From contig JAPLSB010000024.1 of NCBI GenBank assembly GCA_026398875.1, positions 124,001 through 188,000 of the forward strand: a stretch of 64,000 nucleotides of DNA. Reading direction: 5' to 3'. The translations under genes were made by a program, and so were the position numbers. This DNA comes from Gammaproteobacteria bacterium. GTDB taxonomy: Bacteria; Pseudomonadota; Gammaproteobacteria; Nevskiales; Nevskiaceae. The notes beneath the pieces are model-generated. The model ran no database searches. It was not told where the DNA came from and saw only the letters and a list, made by a program, of their open reading frames with translations. Below are positions 35,630 to 48,142 of the stretch, one piece after another (the first letter of the stretch is position 1; every line of letters starts with the position of its first letter).

Positions 35630-37816
35630 ATGACGCGTCTGCTGCCCGTCGCCCGCTGTCGGCCTTCCCGCTCCGTGTTCATGCTGTTGCTGTCCGCCTG
35701 CGGTCTGGTGCAGGCCGCGGTGATCCCGGTGAACGGTCTATGCTCGTTGCCGGACGCGATTCGCGCCGCAAACACGGACGCGCCTGTCGGTGGCTGCCCC
35801 GCCGGTGCCGGCGCCGATACGCTGCAGCTGCCGGTCGACGCGTTGATCGAGCTTGCGTCCGGGACATCCGGGCTGGCCGTTGGCGAGTCGCTACCGGCGA
35901 TCACCAGTGTGCTGACCCTCGATGGCCGTGGCGCGCGCCTGCGCGCCGGCGCCAATGAAGGCCTGCTGGTCATCGACGACAGCAACGCCGACCTGACCAT
36001 CCGCGACCTCGAACTGACCGGCAATGGCACGGTGAATCGTGACGGCGGCCTGATCGCCGTCGTGCGCGGACGGTTGACCGTGGAGCGCAGCGCACTGGCC
36101 GCCGGCTCGGCCGTACGCGGCGGCGCGCTGATGGTCGGGCCGGCGTCATCCGGAACCGTCGTGCGCAACACCACGTTCAGCTTCAACGATGCCGGCACGT
36201 CCGGCGGAACCATCGTCGTCAGTGGACCGTTCCGTCTTGAAGCATCGACGGTGCGCGATGGCTATGCGCCGAGCGCACCCGGCATCCTGATCACGCAGGG
36301 CGCACCGCAGCCGGTGATCGAACGCTCGGTGATCAGCGGGAATGCCGTCCGCGGCGAACTCGTCGAATTCACCAGCAACGGCGACATCGCGTTCGAAGGG
36401 CCGGGCGCAATCGGTCTTGGCGGCGTCGGCTTCAACGTGATCGGTGCCGCCAACATCGATACGTCGAACGCGCTGGTCAACATCACGCCGGGTGCGACCG
36501 ATGTGCTGGCCACCGCCGACGGCAACCGGCCGACCGCGTTCGGCGACATCGTCGGCCCGCTGCGCGGCGAAGACCCATTCCCCGGCCCGATCATCGTCGA
36601 GCCGACCCTGGTCGCCGAGACTGCGGCACCGGTGCTGTTCTATCCGATGATCGCGCGCAGCCCGGGACAGAACCTGTACGTCGGCAGCTTGTGCAGTGGC
36701 ACCGATCTGCGCGGCACGGCTCGCCCGCAAGGGCCGGCCTGCGATGCCGGTGCGCATGAACGCGAGCCCGGCGTGGCCGATGTGTCGGTGCAAGTCGAGC
36801 GCATCGACAGCGCGTCCGACAAGGTCGCGCGCGATGGCCAAACCAGCGCCAGCAGCACGAGCTCGCGTGCGACGGTGACCAACAACGGCCCTGCCGAAAC
36901 CGGCACGCGGGCGCGCGTGCGCATGCCGCCAGGGACGACGACGGCCACGGCGACGCCGAGCGCTGGCAGCTGCGGCCCGCTGGTCAATGGCGAAGTGGCC
37001 TGCGACCTCGGCCGCGTCGAACCGGGTCAGTCCGAGAACATCAACATCGTCACCGGCGGCGTCGGCCAGCGCTCGACGCTGCGCCAGCCTGCTGCACAGC
37101 TCATGGGTACCGATGTCGTGGTCACCGCTGTGATCGACGACGTCGACACCGACCCGCAACCGGGCAACAACGCGGCGACCACGGTGCCGTCGGCCCTCGA
37201 CCAGATGCCCGATGCCTTTGCCTTCCCGGATGCCGTCGAAGTGAAGCCCGGGACGACGGTCACCAGCCAGACCGTCACCATCAGCGGTATCGACGGCGCG
37301 GTTCCGGTCTCGGTCAGCGGCGGGCGTTACCGCATCGGCAACGGGCCGTTCACCAGCGTTCCGGGCCTGATCACCGCCGGCGAGCAACTGAGCCTGGAGA
37401 ACCAGGCTTCGAAGGCAGGCGCAACAGCAACTTTCACGACCATCACGGTCGGCACCGGCAGCGCCATGTTCCGGGTTGCCACCGCAGGCCGCGGGGTCGA
37501 CTGCTCGCCGAGCGCGTTCGATTTCGGAGCATCGTTCCAGGGGCTGACGCCGGACTCGATCGCGGTGACCGACACGGTAACGATCAAGGCCATCGGCCGC
37601 AGCCGCTGCAAGCTGCGCGTGTTTGGCACTGCGGGTGCCGCGATGCGGATCAATGGCGGCGCGTTCACCACGACACCCGCCATCGTCGTCAATGGCGACC
37701 GCGTGCAATTGCGGGTCATGGCGCCGAAGAAGAAAGGCGGCACCGGCTCGACCCGTGCGGTGCTTGGTCTGAAGACCGATGCCGTCCGCGCGAGCACGTC
37801 GACCACCGGCAACTGA
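35630..37816 (+). CDS. Secreted beta-helix protein, paralogue 2
   Basis: 728 residues. Signal peptide (SVFMLLLSACGLVQA), CSLREA-like CSLPDAIRAANT, beta-helix to about 390, a DUF11-like domain (RATVTNNGPAETGTRARVRMP, ~415-510), then a repeat (PDAFAFPDAVEVKPGTT ... VTISGIDGAVPVSVSGG ... TVGTGSAMFRVAT), which the third paralogue has in two copies. It begins with no strong ribosome-binding site. CGATAG (35532-35537) occurs 93 nt upstream, but without the TGACGCGATT element. The stop is followed by a hairpin. Confidence 0.85.
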   Translation: MTRLLPVARCRPSRSVFMLLLSACGLVQAAVIPVNGLCSLPDAIRAANTDAPVGGCPAGAGADTLQLPVDALIELASGTSGLAVGESLPAITSVLTLDGRGARLRAGANEGLLVIDDSNADLTIRDLELTGNGTVNRDGGLIAVVRGRLTVERSALAAGSAVRGGALMVGPASSGTVVRNTTFSFNDAGTSGGTIVVSGPFRLEASTVRDGYAPSAPGILITQGAPQPVIERSVISGNAVRGELVEFTSNGDIAFEGPGAIGLGGVGFNVIGAANIDTSNALVNITPGATDVLATADGNRPTAFGDIVGPLRGEDPFPGPIIVEPTLVAETAAPVLFYPMIARSPGQNLYVGSLCSGTDLRGTARPQGPACDAGAHEREPGVADVSVQVERIDSASDKVARDGQTSASSTSSRATVTNNGPAETGTRARVRMPPGTTTATATPSAGSCGPLVNGEVACDLGRVEPGQSENINIVTGGVGQRSTLRQPAAQLMGTDVVVTAVIDDVDTDPQPGNNAATTVPSALDQMPDAFAFPDAVEVKPGTTVTSQTVTISGIDGAVPVSVSGGRYRIGNGPFTSVPGLITAGEQLSLENQASKAGATATFTTITVGTGSAMFRVATAGRGVDCSPSAFDFGASFQGLTPDSIAVTDTVTIKAIGRSRCKLRVFGTAGAAMRINGGAFTTTPAIVVNGDRVQLRVMAPKKKGGTGSTRAVLGLKTDAVRASTSTTGN

Positions 37817-37836
37817 GTCAAGCGGGTCGTCGCGCG

Positions 37837-37862
37837 CTTCGGCATCGGCAGCGATGCCGAAG
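37837..37862. terminator. Stem-loop after second beta-helix gene
   Basis: CTTCGGCATCG (37837-37847), a 4-nt loop and CGATGCCGAAG (37852-37862) form an 11-bp perfect stem; no U-run. Confidence 0.5.
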
Positions 37863-37944
37863 TGCTGTGGCGACATGGCTACAATCAAACGGGTGGCGTG
37901 CGTCAGGCACTCCGCCGTCTCGATGACCACCCCAACCCGCCGCG

Positions 37945-39690
37945 ATGAGTCGACTGCTGTCCGAAATCCAGCGCCGCAACCTGCCGAGGATGTCGGCACT
38001 GTATGGCGGCAGCAGCTGGATGCTGTTCAGCGTCGCGGAAACGGTGCTGCCGGTGTTCGACGTGCCGAACTGGGTGCTGCAGTCCCTGTTCGTCATATCA
38101 GTCGTCGGCTTTCCAGTCTTCGCGATCGCGGTGTGGTTCATCGGCGGCCGCGCGGGCGGCGACGCGGCAGCCGAAACGCCAGCTGACTCGGCGGGCCGAC
38201 TGGAGCTCGGGCGCCGCCTCAACATCGCGATCATTGCCGTGCTGAGCATTGCCGTGATCCTGCTGCTGGTCGACCGTTTCATACCGCATGACGACGCCGG
38301 CAAGACCAGCGTGCCGTCGATCGCGGTGCTGCCGCTGAAGAACATCGGCGCGGAAGCCGATGCGTTCTCCGACGGCTTGTCGGAAGAGCTGATCGGCGTG
38401 CTGTCGCAGGTGCGCGGCCTGCGCGTGCTGGCCCGAGGCTCATCGTTCCGCTTCCGCGATGCCGAGCTACCGCCCGGGGAGATCGGCCAGCAGCTCGGGG
38501 TCGCGTATCTGCTGGAAGGCAGCGTGCGCCGTGTCGAACAGCGCATCCGTGTCCACATCGCGCTGATCGATGTCGCTGCCGGCGACAGCATCTGGGCACG
38601 GACCTTCGATCGCGAATTGCGCGACGTCTTCGAGGTGCAGACCGAGATCGGCCGTCTGGTTGCGGGGCAGCTGCGGGTGTCGATCGTCGGCGAGGCGCTG
38701 AGGGCGCCGGCCCGCCCGAGCAACGAAAATCTGGCGGCCTACAACGCTTACCAGCAGGGGCTGTTCCATGCCAACCGCGGCGATCCCGACAATCTGGTCA
38801 AGGCGATTGGCTTCTTCGACGACGCGCTGAAGCAGGACCCGGCCTATGCGGTTGCCGCCGCCAGTGCTTCGTCATCACTGACTTCGCTGGCCAAGACCCA
38901 GCCGCCGGGCACAGCTCGGGACGAGCACTGGCGGCAGGCAGAAGTGCGCGCGCTGGAAGCGATCTATCTTGCGCCGGACATCGCCGCCGGCCATGCGGCA
39001 CTGAGCTATTTCCTGTCGCAGGGGCCGCTGGCCGATCAGCCGGGTGCGGAAAAATCGGCACGCCGTGCGCTCGATCTCGACCCGTCGAACTCCAGCGCGC
39101 TGAACATGCTCGGCATCGCGCTGCTCTACCAAGGCAAGACGGCAGATGCGATCACGGCTTTCGATCGCGCCGTCGCCGTCAATCCGCTGAACTTCAATGC
39201 CCAGTTCAGCCGCGCCGGCGTGCTGGCCCGGGCGGGCCGTCTCGACGATGCCGAAGCCTCGTACCGGCGCTGCATCGAGTTGCAGCCAGAGCGCATGCTG
39301 ACCCGCGCGTTCCTGACGCAGATCCTCGTCCATCGCCAGCAGGCGGAAGCCGCGCTGGCGATTGCACAGGCCGAGCCGAACGCCGCCTGGCGGCACTACG
39401 CGCTGGCATTGGTTCACGAAGGGCGTGGCGCCCGCGCAGACAGCGAAACCGCGCTGCAGGCGTTCATCGCCACCAATGGCGAAAGCGATCCGTTCAACGT
39501 CGGGCAGGTCTACGCGCTGCGCGGCGACGCCGACCACGCGTTCGAATGGCTCGACCGCGCGATCGCCGCCCACGATCCCGGCGTCGCCGATCTTGATCTG
39601 GACTGGTACTACGGCGCGCTGAAGCAGGATCCGCGCTATGCCGAGGCGCACCGGATCATCGCCAGTCACGCAACGCATCCGCCGTCGTAG
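37945..39690 (+). CDS. Membrane protein with TolB-N-like domain and TPR array
   Basis: 581 residues. Two TM segments (~33-58 and ~94-112), then a TolB N-terminal/FlgO-like domain (SIAVLPLKNIGAEADAFSDGLSEELIGVLSQV, GVAYLLEGSVRR) and at least five TPR repeats from ~265 (SSALNMLGIALLYQGKTADAITAFDRAVAVNP). This architecture is typical of CadC-like membrane regulators that lost their DNA-binding domain; here no HTH is visible at the N-terminus. It lies among the beta-helix genes and may be part of the same surface function. Function unknown. Confidence 0.82.
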   Translation: MSRLLSEIQRRNLPRMSALYGGSSWMLFSVAETVLPVFDVPNWVLQSLFVISVVGFPVFAIAVWFIGGRAGGDAAAETPADSAGRLELGRRLNIAIIAVLSIAVILLLVDRFIPHDDAGKTSVPSIAVLPLKNIGAEADAFSDGLSEELIGVLSQVRGLRVLARGSSFRFRDAELPPGEIGQQLGVAYLLEGSVRRVEQRIRVHIALIDVAAGDSIWARTFDRELRDVFEVQTEIGRLVAGQLRVSIVGEALRAPARPSNENLAAYNAYQQGLFHANRGDPDNLVKAIGFFDDALKQDPAYAVAAASASSSLTSLAKTQPPGTARDEHWRQAEVRALEAIYLAPDIAAGHAALSYFLSQGPLADQPGAEKSARRALDLDPSNSSALNMLGIALLYQGKTADAITAFDRAVAVNPLNFNAQFSRAGVLARAGRLDDAEASYRRCIELQPERMLTRAFLTQILVHRQQAEAALAIAQAEPNAAWRHYALALVHEGRGARADSETALQAFIATNGESDPFNVGQVYALRGDADHAFEWLDRAIAAHDPGVADLDLDWYYGALKQDPRYAEAHRIIASHATHPPS

Positions 39691-39784
39691 TCCGACCAAG
39701 GACCACCGTTGCATCCGACGCCCCTGCGACCGCGTCGATCACAGGCACTGGTTTCGGCACCGCTGCAGGCCATGCCCGGTCAAA

Positions 39785-39813
39785 TGACGCGATTCGCGTC
39801 CGATTCCCGATAG
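39785..39813 (+). promoter_or_regulatory. Bipartite promoter-like motif, gene 3 of beta-helix cluster
   Basis: TGACGCGATT (39785-39794), 13-nt spacer, CGATAG (39808-39813): the same elements and spacing as upstream of the first beta-helix gene. The ATG is 51 nt downstream. Confidence 0.5.
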
Positions 39814-39864
39814 GTCCATCGACGGCATAACGCCGGACGTCAGGAAACCTTCGGGGAGACAGCA

Positions 39865-42800
39865 ATGAATCACAAGTTCAGGGATCGGCCATGTGCCGGA
39901 TGGGCGCATGACGCGGGGCCAGGATCGGCACTGCGGCTCGGGACGCGCCGCATGCAGCGGGCGGCAGTTGGACTCGGCTGGGGACTTTGCTGGGCGATGG
40001 CGCTGCCGGCGGCACAGGCGGCGACGATCACCGTCAATTCCACGGCCGGCGAACAGATCGCCGGCAACGGCCGGTGCACGATTCAGGAGGCCTTCGCCAA
40101 CGTCAACGAGCGGGCCGATGTCAGCAGCGGCGATTGCGCGGCCGCTGACGGCGTCAACGACACGATCACGCTTGGCGAACGGCAGACCTACGTCCTGACC
40201 GGACCGATGGCCGGCGAGGATGGCGCTTCGGCGATCACCATCCGCCAGTCGGTCAGCGTCGACGGGCGCGGCAGCGTCATCGAGGCCGGTACCGAGGTCA
40301 GCAACCTACGCATGGTGCTGGTCAGAGCCGGCACCGCGCAGCTCGAAAACATGACGCTGCGCAAGGGTTCGGTCAACGGCGACGGCGGTGGCATCCTGGT
40401 GGTCGAGAACGCAAGCCTGAGCGTTTCGAAAGTCACCGTCAGCGGCAACGCTGCCACCGATTCGGGCGGCGGCATTGCCAACCTCGGCACGGTGACGGTG
40501 GACCGCAGCACGCTGTCTGGCAACCGGGCCAGCCGCGGCGGTGGCCTGTTGACGTTCGGATCGGCGCTGATCCGCAACAGCACCGTGTCCGGCAATGCCG
40601 CACAAGTTGGCTTCATCGCCAGCGGTAGTTGCGGCCTGGGCGGCGGGGGCGGCATCGCCAGTTGCAGCGGATCGCGGCTGACGCTGATAGACAGCACCGT
40701 GACGCGCAATAACGCCGGCGCGGGCGGCGGAATCTCGGTGGCCGGGACCGTGGTGTTGCGCCGCAACCTGATCAGTGGCAACACCGCCACTACCAACCGC
40801 AGGGGCGACGAAGCCATTACCTCGGCGGGTGGAACCTACGAATTCAGCCATAACGTGTTCGGCCATTCGGGAGTGAACACCGCCACCGGCTTCGCCGGTT
40901 TTGGCGCTCGGGAAACCGATCTCACGCTGTTTGCCGATGGCAACCGGCCGACCGCGCTATCGCAACTGATGACCCCCGAGCTGGCCGACAACGGCGGCCC
41001 GACGGAAACCCATGCCCTGATTGCAGGCAGCCCGGCCTTGGACATCACCGCAATCGACTGCCCGGCCGTCGATCAGCGCGGCGTAAGCAGGCCTGTCGGC
41101 GCGGGATGCGATGCGGGCGCGTTCGAGGGTTCGGTCGCCGGTACGCGCATCGTGGTCAATTCCACGGCCGATCAGATCGTCGCCGGCGATGGCGCCTGCA
41201 CGCTCAAGGAAGCGGTCAGCAACGCCAACGCCCTCCGTGACACCACTAACGGCGACTGTACCGCCGGCTTCAATCCGACGATCGTGCTCGGCGAACGGCA
41301 GCGCTACACGATGACCACCGCCATGGCGGGCGATTGCTGTTCAGCGCTGATCTTCACGCACAGCGTTCGGGTGGAAGGGCACGGCAGCACCATTCTCCGT
41401 GACCCGACGCTGTCCAGCGAACTGCGTCTGCTGCTGGCCCAGTCATCAATCGAAGGGGAAATCGCCATCGAGGACCTCACCATCAGCGGTGGACGCGCCA
41501 CCGGCGGAGGCATCTTCGTGCAATCCGGCGCGAGCCTCCGGCTGAACCGCTGCACGGTCCGAGACAACACCGCAGGTTCTGGCCGGCTCGGCGGCGGCCT
41601 GCGCAACCTGGGCAATACCACCATCGAGAACAGCACGTTCACCGGCAATAGCGGCGGTGGCGCGGCGGTGCACAGCTCCGAGGGCACCACGTCGCACAAC
41701 GTCGTCATCGTCAACAGCACCTTCAGCGGAAATACCGGTGACTACCTCGCCGAGGATGGCGTGACGATGATCCACGAACCCGGGGGCGCTATCGCCCTCG
41801 TCGGGCGCAGCGAAGGCGCACTGACCGTGCTGTCGAGTACCGTGACGAACAATTCGGCGACGCTGGGTGGGGGCGGCCTGTACCTGCGCAACGGGGAAAC
41901 GATCCGAGGCAACTCCTCGCCCCGCGTGGCGCTTGGGCGCAACATCATCGCCGGCAACCGATCGCTGAGCGCCGGCAGCGAGCTTCTGTCGGTAAGCAGC
42001 GGCGATCGACGCGCCGCCATTTTCACGCTGGATCGCAACCTGTTCGGTGACAGCAGCGAGGCTTCGGCCCAGTCGGTCGCCGGGTTTGCGCTCTCCGGGT
42101 TTATTGCGGTGCCGTTCACGGTCGGGCCTACGGACATCACGGCATACGCCGACGGCACCCGGCCGACGGCACTTGCCGGCATCCTGAATCCGGCGCTGGC
42201 GGACAACGGTGGTTTCACGCTGACCCACGCGCTGGTGCGCGGCAGCCCGGCGGTCGATAGCGGCGGCGATTGCCCGATGGTGGACCAGCGCGGCGCGGCG
42301 CGCCCGGTGGACAGTGATGATGACGGCACGCCGACCTGCGACATCGGTGCCGTGGAAGCGCGCGTGGCGGACCTGTCGATCTCCGCCAGCGCAACACCGG
42401 CGCGCATCGTCGCCGGCACGGCAACGTCAGTCCGCTTCGTCATCGACAACGCAGGCCCGGACGCCAGCAGCGGTGCGCGGCTGAAGGTCGATCTGCCGGC
42501 AGGTCTGAGTGTGAGCGACAGCCGCACCACGCTGACCGGTGCGGCCTGCACATCGGCCTCGGTGACCGAGCTGACCTGCACGCTTGGCGATCTCGCGAAC
42601 CAGGTTTCCGGGGACATCGTGCTGGATCTGCTGTCGGATGCCAGCCTGAGCACCGGCATGCTGCAGGTCACCGGCACCCTGCTTCCGGGCGCGGACTTCG
42701 ATCTGGACTCGCGCCTCGACAGCGTCAGCACCACGATCACCGTCGATGCCCGCGATGCGACGCCTGACGCATTCAGCTTCACGTCGCGGAACGATGTGGC

Positions 42801-44016
42801 CCGCAATACGGTGATCGCTTCGGATGCGGCCATGCTCAGCGGCACGACGATTCCGGCCGCGATCAGCGTGACCGGCGGCGAGTACTCGATCGGCTGTGCA
42901 GACGGCGGCTACACGTCGGCTTCCGGCAGCATCGATCCGGGTGCGGCCGTCTGCGTGCGCCAGACCTCGGCCACTGGCTTCGGAACCGACACCGTCACCA
43001 CGCTGACCATCGGCGGCGTCAGCGGCACGTTCACCAGCACGACGCTGGCCCGTGACATCACGCCGGAGGCCTTCGGCTTCAACGCGGTCAGTGGCGTGGC
43101 GCGCAACACGCTGCAAACCAGCAATGCGGTCCGCATCAGCGGCATCAACGATGCATCGCCGTACTCGGTGACCGGCGGCCTCGCAGCGATCAACAATGGT
43201 CCCTGCACCAGCAGCACCGGCACGGTCACCGCGGGGGATCAGCTGCGCGTATGCCATACCAGTGCAGCCCAGCCGGCAACAGCCGTGACCACGACGCTGA
43301 CCGTAGGCGCGGACGGTGTGCTGGCCGGGGTATCGGCTGATTTCATCAGCACGACGGTCGCGGCCCCGGTACTCAGCGTGACCCCGACGAGCCTGCGCTT
43401 TGGCAACCAGCGCGTCGGCACGACGAGTGGCGCGAAGACCATCGCCCTCAGCAATTCGGGCGGGGACACGCTGGTCATCGGCGGCATCCGCATCAACGGT
43501 CCGTTCGAACGCGACGGCGGGACCTGCGGTAGCAGCCTGCCCGCCGGTACGAGCTGCACGCTGGGCATCCGCTACCGGCCGACCGCTGCGGGCAGCGTGA
43601 GCGGCAGTGCCGCGATCAGCAGCGACGGCGGTTCGGCCAACGTGGTGCTGAGCGGCACCGGTATCGCCCCCGCACTGTCGTTGAGCCAGCGCTCGCTGAG
43701 CTTCGGCCGCGCCGGGGTGATCCGTTTCGGCGAGATCCGCATTGGCCAGACCAGCCAGGCGCAGGCCATCACCGCAACCAACACCGGTACCGCGCCGCTT
43801 TCGATCAGCAGCATCCGCACGACCGGTGACTTCGTGCAGACCACCACCTGCGGCAAGACGCTGGCGGTGAATGCCAGCTGCACGATCAGCCTGCGATTCA
43901 AGCCATCGACGCCGGGTGATCGCAGTGGCGAGACGCTGATCACCAGCGATGCGCTGACCAGCCCCGACCGCATCACGCTCGGCGGCCGCGGCATCGGCGT
44001 CGCCGTCAAGCGCTAG
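39865..44016 (+). CDS. Large secreted beta-helix protein with two CSLREA domains
   Basis: 1383 residues. Two CSLREA-like motifs (CTIQEAFANVNE, CTLKEAVSNANA) each begin a beta-helix domain (~52-420 and ~425-820), followed by a DUF11-like domain, two ~90-residue repeats (TPDAFSFTSRND and TPEAFGFNAVSG starts) and two choice-of-anchor D domains at the C-terminus (LRFGNQRVGTTSGAKTIALSN, CTLGIRYRPTAAG; CTISLRFKPSTPGDR). Signal peptide (WAMALPAAQA) after a long basic N-region (~52 residues), perhaps starting at Met30. GGGGAGA ribosome-binding site. Likely a surface adhesin or coat protein. Confidence 0.88.
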   Translation: MNHKFRDRPCAGWAHDAGPGSALRLGTRRMQRAAVGLGWGLCWAMALPAAQAATITVNSTAGEQIAGNGRCTIQEAFANVNERADVSSGDCAAADGVNDTITLGERQTYVLTGPMAGEDGASAITIRQSVSVDGRGSVIEAGTEVSNLRMVLVRAGTAQLENMTLRKGSVNGDGGGILVVENASLSVSKVTVSGNAATDSGGGIANLGTVTVDRSTLSGNRASRGGGLLTFGSALIRNSTVSGNAAQVGFIASGSCGLGGGGGIASCSGSRLTLIDSTVTRNNAGAGGGISVAGTVVLRRNLISGNTATTNRRGDEAITSAGGTYEFSHNVFGHSGVNTATGFAGFGARETDLTLFADGNRPTALSQLMTPELADNGGPTETHALIAGSPALDITAIDCPAVDQRGVSRPVGAGCDAGAFEGSVAGTRIVVNSTADQIVAGDGACTLKEAVSNANALRDTTNGDCTAGFNPTIVLGERQRYTMTTAMAGDCCSALIFTHSVRVEGHGSTILRDPTLSSELRLLLAQSSIEGEIAIEDLTISGGRATGGGIFVQSGASLRLNRCTVRDNTAGSGRLGGGLRNLGNTTIENSTFTGNSGGGAAVHSSEGTTSHNVVIVNSTFSGNTGDYLAEDGVTMIHEPGGAIALVGRSEGALTVLSSTVTNNSATLGGGGLYLRNGETIRGNSSPRVALGRNIIAGNRSLSAGSELLSVSSGDRRAAIFTLDRNLFGDSSEASAQSVAGFALSGFIAVPFTVGPTDITAYADGTRPTALAGILNPALADNGGFTLTHALVRGSPAVDSGGDCPMVDQRGAARPVDSDDDGTPTCDIGAVEARVADLSISASATPARIVAGTATSVRFVIDNAGPDASSGARLKVDLPAGLSVSDSRTTLTGAACTSASVTELTCTLGDLANQVSGDIVLDLLSDASLSTGMLQVTGTLLPGADFDLDSRLDSVSTTITVDARDATPDAFSFTSRNDVARNTVIASDAAMLSGTTIPAAISVTGGEYSIGCADGGYTSASGSIDPGAAVCVRQTSATGFGTDTVTTLTIGGVSGTFTSTTLARDITPEAFGFNAVSGVARNTLQTSNAVRISGINDASPYSVTGGLAAINNGPCTSSTGTVTAGDQLRVCHTSAAQPATAVTTTLTVGADGVLAGVSADFISTTVAAPVLSVTPTSLRFGNQRVGTTSGAKTIALSNSGGDTLVIGGIRINGPFERDGGTCGSSLPAGTSCTLGIRYRPTAAGSVSGSAAISSDGGSANVVLSGTGIAPALSLSQRSLSFGRAGVIRFGEIRIGQTSQAQAITATNTGTAPLSISSIRTTGDFVQTTTCGKTLAVNASCTISLRFKPSTPGDRSGETLITSDALTSPDRITLGGRGIGVAVKR

Positions 44017-44021
44017 TCGTA

Positions 44022-44066
44022 CCGCTGCCATCCGGCCCCGCGTCTGTCGCGGCCGGATGGCAGCGG
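44022..44066. terminator. Perfect 16-bp stem-loop after the large beta-helix gene
   Basis: CCGCTGCCATCCGGCC (44022-44037) pairs perfectly with GGCCGGATGGCAGCGG (44051-44066), loop 13 nt, no U-run. Confidence 0.6.
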
Positions 44067-44156
44067 CCTTGATACGGCATTCACGAGCAGCTTGCGTGAC
44101 GATCAGCGGCTCGGTGAAATCACGCGACACCGCCATCCCCGACGAGCCGCAGACGG

Positions 44157-46943
<2,787 letters not shown>

Positions 46944-46955
46944 TCGACTGCCGTA

Positions 46956-47564
46956 TCAGCGCGGCGATGTTGCCGGCATTCGCGCACCAATCGCGGCCTT
47001 CAGCCAGGCCATCGCCATGCGCAGTTCGCGATCGACGGTGGCGCGGGACACGTCCATCGCCTCGGCGATTTCCGGCCGGGTCATGCCGCCGAAGAACGAC
47101 AGCTCGACGATCTGCTCCTTGCGCGGATCCAGCTGCCCGAGCCGCTGCAGCGCCTCGTGCAGGTCGAGCAGTTCCGGCTGCGCGTCTGACTCGGCCGCGA
47201 CCGCCAGCGCCTGTTCGAAATCGACACGCTGCGCATCGCCGCCGCGGCGCTGGGCGTTGTTCGCCATCGCCCGGTCGACGAGCACATTGCGCATCACCCG
47301 CGACATCAGCGCCAGGAAGTGATTGCGGTCAACGAGGCTCAACTGCGAGCCGGCAATCCGCTCATAGCCTTCGTGGACCAGCGCGCAGGTCGACAAGGTC
47401 TGCCCCGGTGCCACGCGGCGCAGGCGGTCCTGCGCGATCCGCCGCAGATCGTCATAGAGCACCGGCATCAGCCGCGCGAGTGCTGCGCGGTCGCCGGACT
47501 GCCAGGCCGACAGCAGCCCAGTGACATCGGCGGATGGCGTTGGCAGCAGGGTTTCGACCGGCAT
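46956..47564 (-). CDS. ECF sigma factor, ECF43-like
   Basis: 202 residues. Region 2 (DDLRRIAQDRLRRVAPGQ ... MSRVMRNVLVDRAMANNAQRRGG) and region 4 (QLDPRKEQIVELSFFGGMTRPEIAEAMDVSRATVDREL) fit the TIGR02999 family. Related sigma factors in Xanthomonas and Vibrio are switched on by phosphorylation by a partner Ser/Thr kinase; the neighbouring kinase supports that. No anti-sigma factor is adjacent. Confidence 0.9.
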   Translation of the reverse strand: MPVETLLPTPSADVTGLLSAWQSGDRAALARLMPVLYDDLRRIAQDRLRRVAPGQTLSTCALVHEGYERIAGSQLSLVDRNHFLALMSRVMRNVLVDRAMANNAQRRGGDAQRVDFEQALAVAAESDAQPELLDLHEALQRLGQLDPRKEQIVELSFFGGMTRPEIAEAMDVSRATVDRELRMAMAWLKAAIGARMPATSPR

Positions 47565-47647
47565 CGGCGGCGCCTCGGGATCGCTTCTTGAATGGCCGCG
47601 ATTTTGCTGCGCGGCGTGCGCGCCGGGAAGTCGAGGCGCGCCAGCCC

Positions 47648-48136
47648 TCAGGCCAGCGGCCAGCGCGACAAGCCACCCATGCCGAGTTGCGCGGCCAGCG
47701 TGGCGATCGCGCCAAGGCCGGGAATGGTCAGCGCCGGCGTGATCTCGGCCAGCGGCACCAGCACCCAGTTGCGGCGATGCAGCTGCGGGTGCGGCAGGTT
47801 CAGGCGCGGGGTATCGCAGGCCACGCCATCGACATGCAGCAGGTCGATGTCGAGCCGGCGCGCCGTCCAGCGGATGCCGTCGCGCGTGCGGCCGTTGTCG
47901 ACCTCGATCGCCAGCACGGCGTCGAGCAGCGCCTCGGGTGCAAACGCCGTCTCGATCTCGCAGACGGCGTTGCAGTAGTCCGGCTGGCCGGGCGGGCCAA
48001 CCGGATCACTGCGATACAGCGACGAACGGGCGATCAGCCGGGTTTGGGGCAGTGCTGCAATCTGCAGCAGCGCGCGCTCAACCTGCGCAACCGGATCGCC
48101 GAGATTGGCGCCGAGGCCCAGCCAGGCCCTGCGCAC
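47648..48136 (-). CDS. folK: HPPK, folate biosynthesis
   Basis: 162 residues, 2-amino-4-hydroxy-6-hydroxymethyldihydropteridine pyrophosphokinase. LGLGANLGDP at the start and RWTARRLDIDLL plus LPHPQLHRRNWVLVPL are the family signatures. It begins 6 nt after pcnB, so the two are cotranscribed. Confidence 0.96.
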   Translation of the reverse strand: MRRAWLGLGANLGDPVAQVERALLQIAALPQTRLIARSSLYRSDPVGPPGQPDYCNAVCEIETAFAPEALLDAVLAIEVDNGRTRDGIRWTARRLDIDLLHVDGVACDTPRLNLPHPQLHRRNWVLVPLAEITPALTIPGLGAIATLAAQLGMGGLSRWPLA

Positions 48137-48142
48137 CGGCGC

